This document shows positions 8,227 through 16,538 of a stretch of 64,000 nucleotides of DNA, in pieces. A model generated the notes under the pieces. It was given only the letters and a program-made list of their open reading frames with translations, was not told the DNA's origin and did no database searches. Numbering within the stretch: position 1 is the stretch's first letter; each line of letters opens with the position of its first letter. Source of the DNA: Rhabdaerophilum sp. SD176 (GTDB taxonomy: Bacteria > Pseudomonadota > Alphaproteobacteria > Rhizobiales > Beijerinckiaceae); NCBI RefSeq assembly GCF_030143245.1, contig NZ_JARJNS010000001.1:1-64000 (forward strand), written 5' to 3'. The translations under genes were made by a program, and so were the position numbers.

Positions 8227-9159
8227 TCAGAACGCCACCTTGTCCGCCCCCTTGAGCTTCAGGATCTCCCGTGCATCGGCCGGGCTGGCAACTTCAAGGC
8301 CGAGCCCTTCGATGATCTGCCGGGCCGCACGCACTTGCTGGGCGTTTGATTCCGCCAGCCGGCCCGGGCCGATCCAGAGCGAATCCTCAAGGCCGACACG
8401 CAGATTCCCGCCCATCGAAACCGCCATGGCAGCAATAGCGAGCTGATTGCGGCCGGCTCCGAGCACTGACCATTGGTAATCATCGCCAAACAGGCGGTCA
8501 GCTGTCCGCTTCATATGGGCCACATCCTCCGGATGCCCGCCGATCCCGCCGAGGATGCCAAAGACGGATTGAACGAAGAAGGGCGGCTTGACGAGCCCGC
8601 GATCCACGAAATGCGCCAGCGTGTAGAGATGCCCGATATCGTAGCACTCGATCTCGAACCGCGTGCCGTTCTCGGCGCAGGTGGTCAGGATGTTCTCGAT
8701 ATCCTGGAACGTGTTCTTGAAGATGCGGTCCTTCGAACCCTCGAGATAGGGCCGTTCCCAGTCATGCTGGAATTCCTTGAAGCGGCCCAGCATGGGATAG
8801 AGGCCGAAATTCATCGAGCCCATATTGAGCGAGGCGACTTCCGGCTTGAACACCGCGCAGGGCCGCAGCCTTTCCTCGACCAGCATGGTCGGCGCCCCGC
8901 CCGTGGTGATGTTGATCACGCAATCCGAGCGCTGCTTGATGATCGGCAGGAACTTGGCAAAAGCCTCGGGTGACTGGTCGGGCTTGCCGGTCACCGGGTC
9001 GCGGGCATGCACATGGACAAGTGCGGCACCGGCCTCGGCGGCGCCGACCGCCGCATCGATGATCTCCTCCGGCGTGACCGGCAGATGCGGCGACATCGAC
9101 GGCGTGTGGATCGCACCGGTCACGGCACAGGTGATGAGGACCTTGCGGTTCTTGCTCAT
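8227..9159 (-). CDS. Beta-keto acid cleavage enzyme (BKACE, formerly DUF849)
   Basis: The 310-residue TIM-barrel protein belongs to the BKACE family, whose founder is 3-keto-5-aminohexanoate cleavage enzyme Kce. BKACEs use acetyl-CoA and an active-site metal, normally Zn2+, to cleave a beta-keto acid into acetoacetate and a new CoA thioester. The family motif HVHARDPVTGKPDQS near residues 48-62 supplies the metal-binding histidines, and GLEDSLW near the C-terminus carries the conserved Glu. It sits two bases from a 3-hydroxyacyl-CoA dehydrogenase-like gene, which would generate a beta-keto acid from a 3-hydroxy acid. Substrate specificity cannot be read directly; 3-dehydrocarnitine is one precedent. 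Confidence 0.9.
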   Translation of the reverse strand: MSKNRKVLITCAVTGAIHTPSMSPHLPVTPEEIIDAAVGAAEAGAALVHVHARDPVTGKPDQSPEAFAKFLPIIKQRSDCVINITTGGAPTMLVEERLRPCAVFKPEVASLNMGSMNFGLYPMLGRFKEFQHDWERPYLEGSKDRIFKNTFQDIENILTTCAENGTRFEIECYDIGHLYTLAHFVDRGLVKPPFFVQSVFGILGGIGGHPEDVAHMKRTADRLFGDDYQWSVLGAGRNQLAIAAMAVSMGGNLRVGLEDSLWIGPGRLAESNAQQVRAARQIIEGLGLEVASPADAREILKLKGADKVAF

Positions 9160-9161
9160 GA

Positions 9162-10115
9162 TCAGGCTCCCGAGGGTTTGCGCTTGGCGTTCCGTTTATG
9201 CGCCTTCAGCGCCGCCAGCCTTGTATCGCGCCAATCCGATACCCGCTTCACATTGTCCGGCGAGGGTGCATCGCCCCATTCCGAAAGGATGCGGCCGACA
9301 TTGGCTTCGCCGAACGGATCGCCACCCTGGCATTCCTCGGCAATCCGCGTGAGCGACGGGCCATACCGCCGGCAGTAATCGCCGATGCCGCCAGGGGCAT
9401 TGAGCTCGATCGTCTCGAAGGGACCCATGAAGGACCAGCGCAGGCCGAGCCCGTCCTTGATCGTCTTGTCGAGATCCTGCGGCGAACAGATGCCGGAGCC
9501 GACGATGCGGAAGGCCTCGGCCAGCAGCACGGCCTGCAGCCGGTTCAGCACGAAGCCCGGATGCTCCTTGCGCAGCACGATCGGCACCTGCTTCGCCTTC
9601 TCGTAGATCCGCTTCGCCCGGGCGACGACCGCCGCCGAGGTCCAGGGCGCCGGAGCAAGCTCGACGATCGGCACGAGATGCGGCGGGTTGACGGGATGCG
9701 CGACGAGGCAGCGATGCCGGCCCTTCAGCCCTTCAGCAAAGCGCGAGGCGATGATGAAGCTGGTGGACGAAGCGAGAATACAGCCTTTCGGCGCCAGCCG
9801 GTCCATCTCGGCGAAGAGCGCCTGCTTGGCTTCGACCGTCTCCGGCCCGTTCTCCTGCGCCAGTTTCGCGCCCTTCAGCGCATCGGCAAGGTCCTTCGCC
9901 ACGCGGATCCGGGCCAGCGAAGCCCGGGCATCGTCGACAAGGCCAAAACCGGCCAGCTCGCGCAGGTTGCGGCCGATATGCGCCCGGGCCTTGGCAGCAA
10001 CGCCCGGCACGACATCATAGAGCGCCACCTCGAAACCGTTGCCGGCGAACACGGTGGCCCAGGCGCGTCCGATCAGGCCCGAGCCGATAATCGCTATCTT
10101 GTCCGTCACAGCCAC
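9162..10115 (-). CDS. 3-hydroxyacyl-CoA dehydrogenase / L-carnitine dehydrogenase-like
   Basis: The 317-residue NAD-dependent enzyme has an N-terminal Rossmann loop (IIGSGLIGRAWATVFAGNG, residues about 9-27) and the family segments SSTSFI, GRHRCLVAHPVNPPHLVPIVE and RKEHPGFVLNRLQAVLLAEAF. This is the lambda-crystallin/carnitine dehydrogenase branch rather than the large FadB type. It should oxidise a 3-hydroxy acid to the 3-keto acid. The downstream BKACE gene makes cleavage of that product likely. Some rhizobial carnitine dehydrogenases are fused to a thioesterase; this one is not. The start is a GTG with AGGAAGG upstream, and the gene overlaps the preceding Liv fusion gene by ten bases. Confidence 0.86.
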   Translation of the reverse strand: MAVTDKIAIIGSGLIGRAWATVFAGNGFEVALYDVVPGVAAKARAHIGRNLRELAGFGLVDDARASLARIRVAKDLADALKGAKLAQENGPETVEAKQALFAEMDRLAPKGCILASSTSFIIASRFAEGLKGRHRCLVAHPVNPPHLVPIVELAPAPWTSAAVVARAKRIYEKAKQVPIVLRKEHPGFVLNRLQAVLLAEAFRIVGSGICSPQDLDKTIKDGLGLRWSFMGPFETIELNAPGGIGDYCRRYGPSLTRIAEECQGGDPFGEANVGRILSEWGDAPSPDNVKRVSDWRDTRLAALKAHKRNAKRKPSGA

Positions 10116-12634
10116 AGAACCTTCCTGCGCAAGTCGAGATCATCCAGCAGGGCCTTGCACGGCCCGGTATGCGCCACAGCGCCGCGTTCAAGGACAACCG
10201 CCCGGTCGGCCAGAGCCAGCGCGAGGTCGAGATGGTGATCGACGATGATGATCGCGATTTCCCGGCGCAGCTTGTCGAACGCCTCGAACAATTCCTCGAC
10301 GATCGCCGGTGCCAGCCCTTCGAAGGGCTCGTCCAGCAGCAGGATCCGCGTATCGCCGGTCAGCGCGCGCGCAACCGCCACCATTTGCTGTTCGCCACCC
10401 GAAAGATAATCCGCCGGCGAGAGCCAGCGCTCGCGGATCCGGGGGAAGAAGGTGAAAACCTTGTCCTCGTCCCAGAAGGTGCCGGCGCCGTTGCGCCGCT
10501 TCAGGCGACCGAGTTCCATGTTCTCCTTGACGCTCATCCCCGCGAACAGGCCGCGCCCTTGCGGCACATAGGAAACACCCTGCCGGGTGATCTGGGCCGA
10601 GCTGAGGCCGTCGAGGCGCCCATCGCCCAGCCGGATCGAGCCCGAAGCCGGCGGGGCGATCCCCACCAGCGTCTTGAGTAGGGTCGATTTGCCGGCCCCG
10701 TTCCGCCCGAGCAGGGCGACGATCTCGTTCCGGTGAACCTCGAGGCCGACATCCCGGAGGATATGGCTCTTGCCATAGAAGGTATTCACACTCTCCAGCG
10801 CAAGCAGCGTCTCGTCCCGCGCGGCGCTGGCCCGTGGCTTGGCGGCGAGGGCATGGCTTCCCGATCCGATATAGACCTCCTGCACACGGGGCGAACTGCG
10901 TGCCGTCTCGACAGAGCCATCGACCAGCACCGAGCCCTCGTTCATCACCGTAACATGGTCCGCGATCTGGAAGACGCGGTCGATATCATGCTCGACGAGG
11001 AGAACCGGAAGGTCGGTGGAAATCGCCTTGATCAAATGCCCGACACGCTCGCGTTCTGCCGCCGCGAGGCCCGCCAAGGGTTCATCCAGCAGCAGGATCC
11101 GCGGCTTGGTGGCGAGGGCGAGCGACATGTCGAGCAGGCGCTGGCCACCGTAACTGAGCGAGCCGGCTTCCGCCTGCTCGACGCCGGCAAGGCCCATCGT
11201 TCGCAGCACGCTGAGGCATTCGGCATTGACGCCCTGAAGGGCCCGGGCCGGCCGCCACGGATCAAACGCCTGCGGCGAGCGGGCCTGACAGGCCAGCCGG
11301 ACATTCTCTTCCACCGAAAGGCCGGGGAAAAGATTGGTGATCTGGAAAGAACGGCCGATGCCAGCCTGTGTCAGCGCCTCGGGCGACAGGCCGGACACCA
11401 CCCGGCCAGCCAGCCGGACTTCGCCTTCGTGAAGCGGGAACAGGCCGGAAATCAGGTTGAAGGCGGTTGTCTTGCCGGCACCGTTCGGACCGATCAGCGC
11501 ATGCAGGCGCCGGTCGAGCACATCAAAGCTGACGCCCTGCACCGCCTTGATGCCCCCGAAATGCCGGACCATGCCCGTGGCCTGCAGCACCGGGCCATCG
11601 CCCAGCAGGGAATCCGGTTTGAGGAAATTCGGCAGGGTGACCGCTCCGGCCTGTCGTGCCGACATGGCGGCATCCTGCATCACCACCTTGCGGAAGGGGC
11701 GGAGCAGCCGCTCGGCCATGCCGACAAGCCCTGTCGGCGAGAACAGGATGAAGGCCACGAAGAGAAGGCCGAACCAGAGCAGCCAGTTCTCCGTGATGCT
11801 CGAGAGATAATCCCGGAAAATCACGAAGAACAGCGCGCCAAGTGCCGGCCCCAGGAAAGAGCGCATGCCCCCGATCACCACCATGGCGAGCAATTCGCCG
11901 GAAAACGCCACCGAGATCGGCTCGGCCGAGGTCATGCGGTTGTTGAAGAGCAACAGCGTTCCGGCAAGCCCTGTCAGGCTGGCCGAGATCACGAAGGCGA
12001 GCAGCTTGTACCGGTCGACCGCATAGCCGATGAACCGGGCGCGCTGTTCGTTTTCACGGATCGCAACAAGGGTGGTCCCGACCGGCGAGCGGTGGAAGCG
12101 CCAGAGGATGTACACGACGATCATGCCCATCAGCGCGACAAGCATGTAAAAGTTCTGCGCCTGCTCGAAATCGATGCCACCGAAGAGCGGCCGTTTGATG
12201 CCGCCAAGGCCATCCTCGCCGCCAGTCACTGCCGTCCATCGGAATGCGATGGAATAGAGCATGGCCGCAAGAGCGAGGGTCAGCAGCGAGAAATAGACCC
12301 CGCGCCGGCGCAGGATCAGCGCGCCGAAGAGGGCGGCGAACACGGCCACCAGCGCCACGGCCCCGAGGATCGGCAGCAGGAACTGCCCGGGCAGCAGCTC
12401 CCGTTGGAGAAGCCCGGCCGCATAGGCGGCGAGCCCGAACCAGGCACCATGGCCGAACGAGACGAGCCCGGTCGTGCCGACCAGGACGTTCAGCGCCATG
12501 CAGGCCATGGCAAAAACGACGACCTCGGTTGCGGACGTGGTCCCGAGTCCGATCGCCCGCATGAAGAAGGGCAGGGCCAGCAGCATGACGGCGGCAATGA
12601 CGAGGGGAAGGCGCTCACGCAGGAAGGCAGGCAT
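10106..12634 (-). CDS. LivM-LivG-LivF fusion: branched-chain amino acid-type ABC permease and two ATPases in one chain
   Basis: The 842-residue protein joins three normally separate subunits. Residues about 1-315 form a LivM permease (GLVSFGHGAWFGLAAY near residue 60, SFLGPALGALFF near 260). After a linker, residues about 348-595 form a LivG ATPase (Walker A GPNGAGKTT, signature LSYGGQRL, Walker B ILLLDEP, switch EHD). Residues about 612-842 form a LivF ATPase (Walker A GRNGAGKST, signature LSGGEQQ, Walker B ILLLDEP, switch DHH). All catalytic motifs are intact. With LivH and the LivK-like receptor it should import an amino acid or related compound for the dehydrogenase/BKACE enzymes downstream. 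No internal stop or frameshift is seen, so the fusion appears real. Confidence 0.92.
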   Translation of the reverse strand: MPAFLRERLPLVIAAVMLLALPFFMRAIGLGTTSATEVVVFAMACMALNVLVGTTGLVSFGHGAWFGLAAYAAGLLQRELLPGQFLLPILGAVALVAVFAALFGALILRRRGVYFSLLTLALAAMLYSIAFRWTAVTGGEDGLGGIKRPLFGGIDFEQAQNFYMLVALMGMIVVYILWRFHRSPVGTTLVAIRENEQRARFIGYAVDRYKLLAFVISASLTGLAGTLLLFNNRMTSAEPISVAFSGELLAMVVIGGMRSFLGPALGALFFVIFRDYLSSITENWLLWFGLLFVAFILFSPTGLVGMAERLLRPFRKVVMQDAAMSARQAGAVTLPNFLKPDSLLGDGPVLQATGMVRHFGGIKAVQGVSFDVLDRRLHALIGPNGAGKTTAFNLISGLFPLHEGEVRLAGRVVSGLSPEALTQAGIGRSFQITNLFPGLSVEENVRLACQARSPQAFDPWRPARALQGVNAECLSVLRTMGLAGVEQAEAGSLSYGGQRLLDMSLALATKPRILLLDEPLAGLAAAERERVGHLIKAISTDLPVLLVEHDIDRVFQIADHVTVMNEGSVLVDGSVETARSSPRVQEVYIGSGSHALAAKPRASAARDETLLALESVNTFYGKSHILRDVGLEVHRNEIVALLGRNGAGKSTLLKTLVGIAPPASGSIRLGDGRLDGLSSAQITRQGVSYVPQGRGLFAGMSVKENMELGRLKRRNGAGTFWDEDKVFTFFPRIRERWLSPADYLSGGEQQMVAVARALTGDTRILLLDEPFEGLAPAIVEELFEAFDKLRREIAIIIVDHHLDLALALADRAVVLERGAVAHTGPCKALLDDLDLRRKVLWL

Positions 12635-12643
12635 CGGATGGCC

Positions 12644-13519
12644 TCACTCGAAACGCTGGATGCGCTCGCCGAACAGGCCGCGCGGTCGGAAGAGAAGGAC
12701 GAGCAGCATCATCAGGTAGATGACGGCGGTCGCGAATTGCGGATAACCGAGCCCGATCGTGGCCCCCTTGACCAGCCCGACCAGCAGGGCTGCGGCGACA
12801 ACGCCCCAGAAGGAGCCGAGCCCCCCGATCACCACCACCACGAAAGCCGGGGTGATGATCTCCTGTCCCATGGCCGGGTGGATCGAGTAGATCGGCGCCA
12901 GCAGCACGCCCGCCAGCCCCGCGAGGCCGATCCCGATGGCCGCCACCGCCATCATGTAGGGCGGCAGGGCAATGCCGAGCGCGCCGACCATATCGGGATT
13001 CTGGACGCCCGCACGAACAACCCGTCCGAACGCGGTGCGGTTGAGCAGGAACCACAGGGCCAGAATGCAGGTCGCGGCGATCAGGATCAGCGTGCCGCGA
13101 TAGCGGGAATAGATGAAATCCCCCAGGAAGATCTGCCCGCGCAGCCATGACGGAATCGAATAGGAGAGGGGCGGCGCGCCGAAGATCATCCGGAGAAGCT
13201 GCTCGGCCACCATGGCGAGGCCGAAGGTGAGAAGCAGCGATAGGATCGGATCGGACCGGTAGAAGCGCTGGAACAGCAGGCGCTCCACCAGCACGCCGAG
13301 AATGGCGACGAGCCCCGGCACCACAAACATCGCGCCGCCGAAGCCGATATGCGGCCCGAGTACCACGGTCAGATAGGCACCGATGGCATAGAAGGCGCCA
13401 TGGGCCAGATTGACGATCCCGCCGAGCGAGAAGATCAGCGACAGGCCGAGCGCGATCAGCAGGTAGTAGACACCATCGAGCAGGCCATTGGCGATCTGCT
13501 GGAGAAAGAGCGTAGACAC
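12644..13519 (-). CDS. livH: Branched-chain amino acid-type ABC permease LivH
   Basis: The 291-residue hydrophobic protein matches LivH: ANGLLDGVYYLLIALGLSLIFSLGGIVNLAHGAFYAIGAYL at the N-terminus (given here in overlapping pieces: ANGLLDGVYYLL, GGIVNLAHGAFY) and GGLGSFWGVVAAALLVG near the C-terminus. It pairs with the LivM half of the downstream fusion. I chose the GTG at 13519 because GGGGAG lies seven bases upstream; a TTG at 13540 is possible but lacks a good ribosome site. It lies downstream of the receptor gene, across a spacer with a long inverted repeat. Confidence 0.9.
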   Translation of the reverse strand: MSTLFLQQIANGLLDGVYYLLIALGLSLIFSLGGIVNLAHGAFYAIGAYLTVVLGPHIGFGGAMFVVPGLVAILGVLVERLLFQRFYRSDPILSLLLTFGLAMVAEQLLRMIFGAPPLSYSIPSWLRGQIFLGDFIYSRYRGTLILIAATCILALWFLLNRTAFGRVVRAGVQNPDMVGALGIALPPYMMAVAAIGIGLAGLAGVLLAPIYSIHPAMGQEIITPAFVVVVIGGLGSFWGVVAAALLVGLVKGATIGLGYPQFATAVIYLMMLLVLLFRPRGLFGERIQRFE

Positions 13520-13548
13520 GGGCGGGCTCCCCGGAGGCAAGGCAGGAT

Positions 13549-13629
13549 GTCATCCCCGGCCGGACCGCTTCCCGCCGGGGGAGAGCATTCCGGAGGAGGA
13601 ACCGGCGGAACCCGACCGCCGGGGATGAC
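13549..13629. repeat. 12-base inverted repeat in the receptor-permease spacer
   Basis: GTCATCCCCGGC at 13549-13560 is the exact reverse complement of GCCGGGGATGAC at 13618-13629, with 57 bases between, part of which can also fold (CCGGAGGAGGAACCGG region). It fills the gap between the livK-like stop and livH. There is no U-tract, so it looks like an mRNA-stabilising REP-type element rather than a terminator. Confidence 0.6.
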
Positions 13630-13652
13630 CTTGAGCGAGTGGCAATCCGGCC

Positions 13653-14900
13653 TCAGGCCATCTTGCACTCGTTTTCCTCGGCCGTCGTGGCGATGATCTC
13701 GAGGCTTTCATTAGCCGGCGGTACAGCCGCCGAAGACGTGAAGATGTCCCACTGGTTCTTCGCCGAGGCGCCGACCGCCTGCACTGTGTACATTTCGTGC
13801 ATCATCTGGTGGTCGGACTTGCGGAAATAGCCTTCGCGGGTCTTCATCACGTCGAATTTCGCACCCTTTTCCCAATGTTCGATGATCTTCATCGAGTCGG
13901 TCGATTTGATCTCGCTCATCGTCTGAGCGAAGATCTTCACGGCAAGGTAATCGCCCCAGGCCTGGTTTTCCGGCGGCTTCTTGTATTTGGCGGTGAAGGC
14001 CTGGACGAATTTCTTGCTGTTCGGCGTGTCGATCAGGTGGTGCCAGACCACTGGCCATGTGCCGCCGAAATTGTCCTTGCCCGCCGCCCAGGCGAGCGCG
14101 GTATCAAAGCCGAACCCGGCGACCGGGAAGGTCAGGCCGAATTCCGAATACTGCTTCAGGAAGTTGGTGATCTGGTTGCCGGCAAGGTTCGAAATGACGA
14201 GATCCGGCTTGGCATTGCGGATCTCGATCAGCAGGGCCGAGAAGTCGGTCAGGTCGGTCGGGACAAGCTTGTCGGCTGCGAACTGGCCGCCATTGGCTTC
14301 CATGAAGCGCTTCGCCACCTTGAGCAGATCATGCCCGAAGGCATAGTCAGCGGTCAGCGAGAACCACCTCTTGCCCTTGACCAGCCCCTGCTGCATCAGC
14401 GACCGCCCACAGGTTTTTACATACATCGAGTTCTGGCTCTCGACGTGGAACATGAATTTGTTGCAATTCGCGCCACGAAGGGCATCGGAATTGCCACCGG
14501 TATTGACATAGAGGGTCTTCGTGCGGGCGGCGACCTGCGCGATGGTGAGGCAGGAGGCCGAGGAAATCTCGCCGATGATACAGGCAACCTTGTCGCGCTC
14601 GATCATGCGCTCGGCCTTGGTGGAGGCCGTCTGCGGGTTCACTGAATCCTCCTTGAGGATCTCGAGCTTGCGCCCCATCACGCCGCCTGCGGCGTTGATC
14701 TCCTCTACGGCGAGATCCGCCGCCATCACAGCGAACTCGCCGAGCGGGCCGAGAAAGCCTGTGCGTGGGGTCAGGTGGCCGAAACGCAGCACCTCGGACT
14801 GCGCCCGCGAGATGGCCGGCATGCCGATCGTGCCTGCAAGGGCAGTGGCACCCGCCGCCTTGATCAGGCTGCGACGGGACGGACGAATGAATTCGCTCAT
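13653..14900 (-). CDS. ABC transporter periplasmic substrate-binding protein, LivK family
   Basis: The 415-residue type I periplasmic binding protein begins with a Tat-like signal (SRRSLIKAAGATALAG) ending near ISRAQ. The mature domain shows the family pattern RFGHLTPRTGFLGPLGE, then ADLAVEEINAAGG and DSVNPQTASTKAERMI. It is the receptor for the Liv-type importer encoded next on the same strand. Ligands of such receptors include amino acids, amides and aromatic acids, so the name livK would overstate what is known. The ATG at 14900 has GGAG eight bases upstream. It is the first gene of an operon reaching to the BKACE gene and is divergent from a GntR regulator. Confidence 0.9.
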   Translation of the reverse strand: MSEFIRPSRRSLIKAAGATALAGTIGMPAISRAQSEVLRFGHLTPRTGFLGPLGEFAVMAADLAVEEINAAGGVMGRKLEILKEDSVNPQTASTKAERMIERDKVACIIGEISSASCLTIAQVAARTKTLYVNTGGNSDALRGANCNKFMFHVESQNSMYVKTCGRSLMQQGLVKGKRWFSLTADYAFGHDLLKVAKRFMEANGGQFAADKLVPTDLTDFSALLIEIRNAKPDLVISNLAGNQITNFLKQYSEFGLTFPVAGFGFDTALAWAAGKDNFGGTWPVVWHHLIDTPNSKKFVQAFTAKYKKPPENQAWGDYLAVKIFAQTMSEIKSTDSMKIIEHWEKGAKFDVMKTREGYFRKSDHQMMHEMYTVQAVGASAKNQWDIFTSSAAVPPANESLEIIATTAEENECKMA

Positions 14901-14970
14901 GACATGTCTCCGTTTGACGTTTCTCTTCCCCGCGGTGGGCCCATTTTTTCGTCGAAGGCCTTGCCGCAAT

Positions 14971-14982
14971 CTGTGATCACAG
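14971..14982. promoter_or_regulatory. Palindromic operator CTGTGATCACAG, probable GntR/FadR-type site
   Basis: The 12-base sequence is a perfect palindrome located between the divergent LivK-like and GntR genes. Sites of FadR-subfamily GntR proteins are short palindromes with a TGT/ACA-like arrangement, and the adjacent regulator is the natural candidate to bind it. An 11/12 match recurs upstream of tctC at 62516-62525. Confidence 0.55.
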
Positions 14983-15030
14983 TTAGCTTCCTCTAATCGA
15001 CTGGCTTTGTCCAGAGACTGGCGCACAAAA

Positions 15031-15732
15031 ATGTTGGAACGCATTCCCGCCTATACCGACGCGATGCTCGACGAGACCGGAACCCTGTCCGACCGGGTCT
15101 ACCGGCATCTGGCCGATCGGTTGATTGCCGGGCGTTTTGCGCCGGGGGACAAGCTTTCCCTGCGCGCCGTGTCGGAAGCGCTCGGCCTCTCGATCATGCC
15201 TGTCCGGGAAGCGGTTTCACGCCTCGCAGCCGAGGGTGCGCTCGAGGTTGCCCCGAAAAAGGCGGTGACAGTCCCGCTGATGCGCGCCGCGCAGTTCCGT
15301 GACATCACGCAGGTCCGGGTCGAGATCGAGGGTTTCGCGGCCGCGCTCGCCTGCAAGACCGCTACACCGGAGAGCCTGGCCGAAATCGAGGCCCGCGAGC
15401 GCGAATTCCGTGAACTCAGCGAACAGCCGCAAGCCGATCTCGCCCAGGCCGTGGCCGCGAACCAGGCCTTCCATTTCGCGGTCTATCGTGCGGCTGGCTC
15501 GGCGGAATTGCTGGCGATTATCGAACGCCTCTGGCTGCGCGTCGGGCCGATCATCAATCTCGACCTGCGCGAGAATCCGGAACGCCTTCGCCTCGGCGGC
15601 GCGGTGCAGGCCCATCGCGCCTGCCTTCTGGCGATCCGCGAGGGGCGGGCCGAAGCCGCGCGTGAGGCCATCGCTTCCGATATTGGCGGCGCCTCCGCCT
15701 TCATCCTGTCGCGCCAGCGCCTGCTGGATTGA
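15031..15732 (+). CDS. GntR-family transcriptional regulator, FadR/FCD subfamily
   Basis: The product of about 233 residues has an N-terminal winged helix (LSDRVYRHLADRLIAGRF, then LSLRAVSEALGLSIMPVREA, the typical GntR recognition region) and a C-terminal all-helical FCD domain. The latter has the metal- or ligand-binding pattern RVEIEGFAA, FHFAVYRAAGS and HRACLLAIREGR. FCD regulators usually sense small organic acids. It is divergent from the Liv/BKACE operon with a palindrome between, so it probably represses that operon and the SDR gene downstream. The ATG at 15031 is chosen; a TTG at 15007 would add eight residues. Confidence 0.88.
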   Translation: MLERIPAYTDAMLDETGTLSDRVYRHLADRLIAGRFAPGDKLSLRAVSEALGLSIMPVREAVSRLAAEGALEVAPKKAVTVPLMRAAQFRDITQVRVEIEGFAAALACKTATPESLAEIEAREREFRELSEQPQADLAQAVAANQAFHFAVYRAAGSAELLAIIERLWLRVGPIINLDLRENPERLRLGGAVQAHRACLLAIREGRAEAAREAIASDIGGASAFILSRQRLLD

Positions 15733-15758
15733 GTGCCATTCGGACATTGGGGACCAAC

Positions 15759-16535
15759 ATGGATATGCAGATTGAAGGGCTCCGGGTCCTCGTTACGGCC
15801 GGAGCAGGGGGGATCGGGCTCGAGGTCGCGCGCGCTTTCGTCCGGGAAGGGGCCCGCGTCTATGTCTGCGACGTCGATCAACAGGCCCTGGCCGCCCTCG
15901 CGAAGAGCGATCCGGTGATCGGCGCCACCAGCTGCGACGTGGCGGATCGGGCGCAGGTCGCGGTGCTGTTCGAGAAGGCCTTGGACTTCCTCGGCGGGCT
16001 CGACGTGCTGGTCAACAATGCCGGCATTGCCGGCCCGACGGCCCGGACCGAGGATGTGACACCCGAGGATTGGGACCGTTGCATCAATGTCTGCCTGACC
16101 TCGCAATACAATTGCGCTCGACTGGCCATTCCGTTGCTCCGCCAGAGCCGGAATGCCTCGATCATCAACCTCTCTTCGGCGGCCGGGAAGAACGGTTTTG
16201 CGATGCGCTCGCCCTATGCCGCCGCGAAATGGGGCGTCATCGGCTTCACGAAATCCCTGGCGATCGAGTTGGGTGACGAGGGGATCCGCGTCAACGCCAT
16301 CCTGCCTGGCCTTGTCGCCGGCGACCGGATCCGCCGGGTGCTGGAAGCCAAGGCCCAGCAATATGGCCGCAGTTTCAAGGAGGTCGAGGCGCAGGCCTTC
16401 GCCTATACCTCGATCAAGGAATACATCCTGCCGCAGCAGCTGGCGGACCAGATGGTTTTCCTGGCTTCGCCGCGCGGCCGGACCATTTCCGGCCAGGCCA
16501 TCTCCATCGATGGCGATACGAAGATGCTGATGTAA
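15759..16535 (+). CDS. Short-chain dehydrogenase/reductase (SDR)
   Basis: The 258-residue classical SDR has the cofactor loop TAGAGGIG near the N-terminus, NNAGIAG, and the catalytic Ser, Tyr and Lys in NLSSAAGK and SPYAAAKWG. An Asp at the end of the second beta strand (VCDVD) suggests NAD rather than NADP. The C-terminal ISGQAISIDGD is also typical. It lies 26 bases after the GntR gene on the same strand and probably shares its promoter. It may therefore act in the same pathway as the divergent Liv/BKACE operon, but the substrate is unknown. The ATG at 15759 has a GGGGAC site upstream. Confidence 0.85.
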   Translation: MDMQIEGLRVLVTAGAGGIGLEVARAFVREGARVYVCDVDQQALAALAKSDPVIGATSCDVADRAQVAVLFEKALDFLGGLDVLVNNAGIAGPTARTEDVTPEDWDRCINVCLTSQYNCARLAIPLLRQSRNASIINLSSAAGKNGFAMRSPYAAAKWGVIGFTKSLAIELGDEGIRVNAILPGLVAGDRIRRVLEAKAQQYGRSFKEVEAQAFAYTSIKEYILPQQLADQMVFLASPRGRTISGQAISIDGDTKMLM

Positions 16536-16538
16536 CGC

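Noticed and set aside
10733-13150. A very long open frame on the plus strand opposite the Liv fusion
   Set aside because: It is the antisense shadow of the high-GC livMGF and livH genes. Its translation is rich in Arg, His, Gln and Asp without any recognisable domain.
14971-14982. CRP-like site
   Set aside because: A CRP site is TGTGA-N6-TCACA. Here TGTGA and TCACA overlap in a ten-base core, so spacing is wrong and a GntR-type site fits better.
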